A stretch of DNA of 6,897 nucleotides from JAAZMI01 sp964603615. GTDB taxonomy: Bacteria > Bacillota > Dethiobacteria > DTU022 > UBA8154. The position numbers and the translations under genes are program-made. The notes under the pieces are model-generated. The model was not told the DNA's origin. It made no database searches and was given only the letters and a program-made list of their open reading frames with translations. Location: NCBI GenBank assembly GCA_964603615.1, contig CAZRVU010000069.1, positions 1 to 6,897 on the forward strand, read 5' to 3'. Positions 6,177-6,897 of this stretch are shown piece by piece. Positions within the stretch are counted from its first letter, which is position 1. Each line of letters starts with the position of its first letter.

Positions 6177-6227
6177 CCGATGAGGGCGCCGTGCCCGATC
6201 ATGATTATATGCTAAACGGAAACCGCA
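6177..6227 (+). repeat. 51-bp degenerate direct copy of an internal mcrC segment
   Basis: Matches 5978-6028 inside mcrC at 47 of 51 positions, 199 bp downstream. Both copies encode PDHDYMLNGNR. The four differences alter one codon (Leu to Ala) and are synonymous in two others (GTT/GTG, GAC/GAT), which looks like divergence of a coding sequence and not a fresh duplication. Similarity ends sharply on both sides, and on the right it runs into the tRNA-Arg fragment within about 14 nt. The likely source is a scrap of a second, diverged mcrC. Confidence 0.75.
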
Positions 6228-6240
6228 ATGGAATCGAAAA

Positions 6241-6292
6241 CAACGGACTTCTAGTCCATCGGCTGCAGGTTCGAATTCTGCCGGGCGTGCCA
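6241..6292 (+). pseudogene. tRNA-Arg(UCU) 3' part, truncated tRNA gene or attachment-site remnant
   Basis: From CAACGGACTTCTAG onward the text follows tRNA-Arg(UCU): anticodon TCT at 6250-6252, a 5-nt variable loop, T-arm GCAGG-TTCGAAT-TCTGC (6265-6281, fully paired), acceptor 3' strand CGGGCGT (6282-6288), discriminator G and CCA (6290-6292). The anticodon stem has a C-A mismatch (6244/6258), and position 38 is G instead of the usual A. A normal D-arm is missing; the space is taken by the mcrC-like copy, whose GTGCCCG (6191-6197) can by chance pair with the acceptor strand. The 3' ends of tRNA genes are standard integration sites, so this could be an attachment-site half. A working tRNA is unlikely. 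Confidence 0.6.
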
Positions 6293-6296
6293 GTTT

Positions 6297-6349
6297 AAAA
6301 TACCAGGGGTGCCTATGTTACCGGGGTTCAGGGACATCCCTGGTATTTT
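6297..6349 (+). terminator. Terminator-like hairpin after the tRNA-Arg fragment
   Basis: AAAATACCAGGG (6297-6308) and CCCTGGTATTTT (6338-6349) are a perfect 12-bp inverted repeat around a 29-nt loop, followed by the T-rich tail GTATTTATT. The flanking A-tract and T-tract suit a terminator, working in either direction. It probably ended the original tRNA transcript and may now end the mcrBC mRNA. The loop is longer than usual. Confidence 0.6.
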
Positions 6350-6585
6350 GTATTTATTGACAAATTCTTTAATTTTAAACAAAAATGGTCCTGCAATGGT
6401 CCAAATTCATTTACATATATCTAGTGATTTATTAACAATTACCCAGATAAAGTCTATACTCTTTCAAAAACTTTCATAAAATGTTTATAACTAATATTTC
6501 CATACCTCTAAAAGTTTTTTAGAAAAATGTAAAACGGAAAAAGGTAATGACTGAGAATGGAAAGCGTTTACCTTAAAATTGCCAG
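6350..6585. other. AT-rich intergenic stretch, no gene seen
   Basis: No frame here looks protein-coding. It contains AATGGTCC twice within 20 nt (about 6384-6403), a small CTAAAA/TTTTAG hairpin (about 6508-6522) and the inverted pair AAGGTAA (6541-6547) / TTACCTT (6568-6574). TTGACA at 6357-6362 has no matching -10 at a proper distance. With the promoter region it makes a gap of over 300 nt before the next gene. Confidence 0.4.
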
Positions 6586-6614
6586 TTGTTAAATATAACC
6601 ATTTAGTGTATATT
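6586..6614 (+). promoter_or_regulatory. Promoter upstream of the broken HEPN gene
   Basis: TTGTTA (6586-6591; 4 of 6) and TATATT (6609-6614; 5 of 6) are separated by 17 nt, the preferred spacing. An overlapping alternative, TTGCCA (6579-6584) with TTTAGT (6602-6607), also has 17-nt spacing. Both point to the gene at 6687. Confidence 0.5.
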
Positions 6615-6615
6615 G

Positions 6616-6632
6616 TTTTTACATTGTAAAAA
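6616..6632. promoter_or_regulatory. Palindromic operator candidate at the transcription start
   Basis: TTTTTACATTGTAAAAA is a perfect palindrome (8-bp arms, one central T). It lies directly downstream of the -10, where a bound dimer would block initiation. This is the usual place for autoregulation by a toxin-antitoxin or repressor protein. The regulator is not known. Confidence 0.45.
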
Positions 6633-6686
6633 GCCAATTACAAGGAACTAGGGAACAATATATTTCATTTTAAGAAGGTGCCCGGT

Positions 6687-6897
6687 TTGACCAGGGATGA
6701 AATTATAAAATATTGGGTCGCCTCAGCAGAGCAAGACCACCAAACAATGATACATTTACATGAAAGCAAGGATTATCATTGGAGTCTCTTTTTAGGACAT
6801 CTAGTTTAGAAAAACTATTGAAAGCTATCTATGTTGCTTTGGTTATGTTTGGTAAAATAAAATTACCACAGAGCGGAAGCTAAGAATTCCCACAGTG
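6687..6897 (+). pseudogene. HEPN-domain protein, frameshifted and running off the window
   Basis: A TTG start with AAGGTG at 6-nt spacing gives DEIIKYWVASAEQDHQTM and YHWSLFLGHLV, then a TAG at 6807-6809 (40 codons). Adding one base there restores the family text (E-K-L-L-K-A-I-Y-V) in the next frame (V-I-E-K-L-L-K), which stops again at a TAA near 6880. The order K-Y-W, A-E-x-D, Y-x-W-x-L-F-x-G-H-L-V, E-K-L-L-K-A is that of the PF05168-like HEPN proteins and is parallel to the intact one at 1126-1518. At least two lesions in about 200 nt and loss of family likeness after GKIKLP make it a dead copy. Its promoter and operator remain. Any MNT partner would lie beyond the right edge. Confidence 0.65.

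Noticed and set aside
6191..6292. A complete unusual tRNA using GTGCCCG as the 5' acceptor strand
   Set aside because: That strand belongs to the mcrC-like copy, pairs only with two wobbles, and leaves no D-arm and a 102-nt molecule. A truncated tRNA explains it better.
6350..6600. CRISPR-like or iteron-like repetition
   Set aside because: Only isolated pairs of 7-8 bp words were found, without regular spacing.

Overview
The window looks like an accessory defence-gene region from a low-GC, Gram-positive (Bacillota) chromosome, plausibly a Peptococcaceae-like clostridial lineage. The reasons are strong GGAGG/GAGGTG ribosome binding sites, TTG starts, S-layer homology (SLH) surface-anchor repeats, and AT-rich gaps with Bacillota-like -35/-10 elements. 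The genus assignment is inference only.

Layout, left to right. (1) 15-647, plus strand: three SLH repeats, the C-terminal anchor of a surface protein whose 5' end is broken. (2) 648-817: two hairpins between convergent genes, one of them a near-perfect 20-bp-arm palindrome. (3) 818-1518, minus strand: an intact HEPN/MNT (minimal nucleotidyltransferase) pair with its own promoter and overlapping reading frames. (4) 1519-2271: a scrap yard. It holds a short GC-rich repeat/hairpin, the first 28 codons of a DUF433 protein that still has a promoter and ribosome binding site, and, head-on to it, the N-terminus of a HepT (DUF86) toxin, the frameshifted C-terminus of its MntA antitoxin, and an unrecognised frameshifted reading frame. 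(5) 2272-2606: an AT-rich leader. (6) 2607-6114, plus strand: an intact two-gene type IV restriction system. McrB is a large fusion (unknown N-terminal domain, Mrr_N-like winged helix, EVE/PUA-like reader, McrB AAA+ GTPase). McrC is the PD-(D/E)xK nuclease, and its start codon overlaps the mcrB stop by 8 nt. (7) 6177-6292: a 51-bp degenerate copy of an internal piece of mcrC joined to the 3' part of a tRNA-Arg(UCU), CCA included, followed by a terminator-like hairpin. (8) 6350-6897: an AT-rich region with a promoter and palindromic operator candidate driving a second HEPN gene, which is broken by a frameshift.

The working parts are probably mcrBC, which would recognise and cut modified DNA, and the HEPN/MNT module, a presumed toxin-antitoxin pair. 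Around them lie fragments of at least two more HEPN/MNT-type modules, a DUF433 antitoxin-like fragment and a tRNA end. This is the picture expected of a turnover hot spot where defence and toxin-antitoxin genes arrive, decay and are replaced. No integrase, transposase or CRISPR array was seen.
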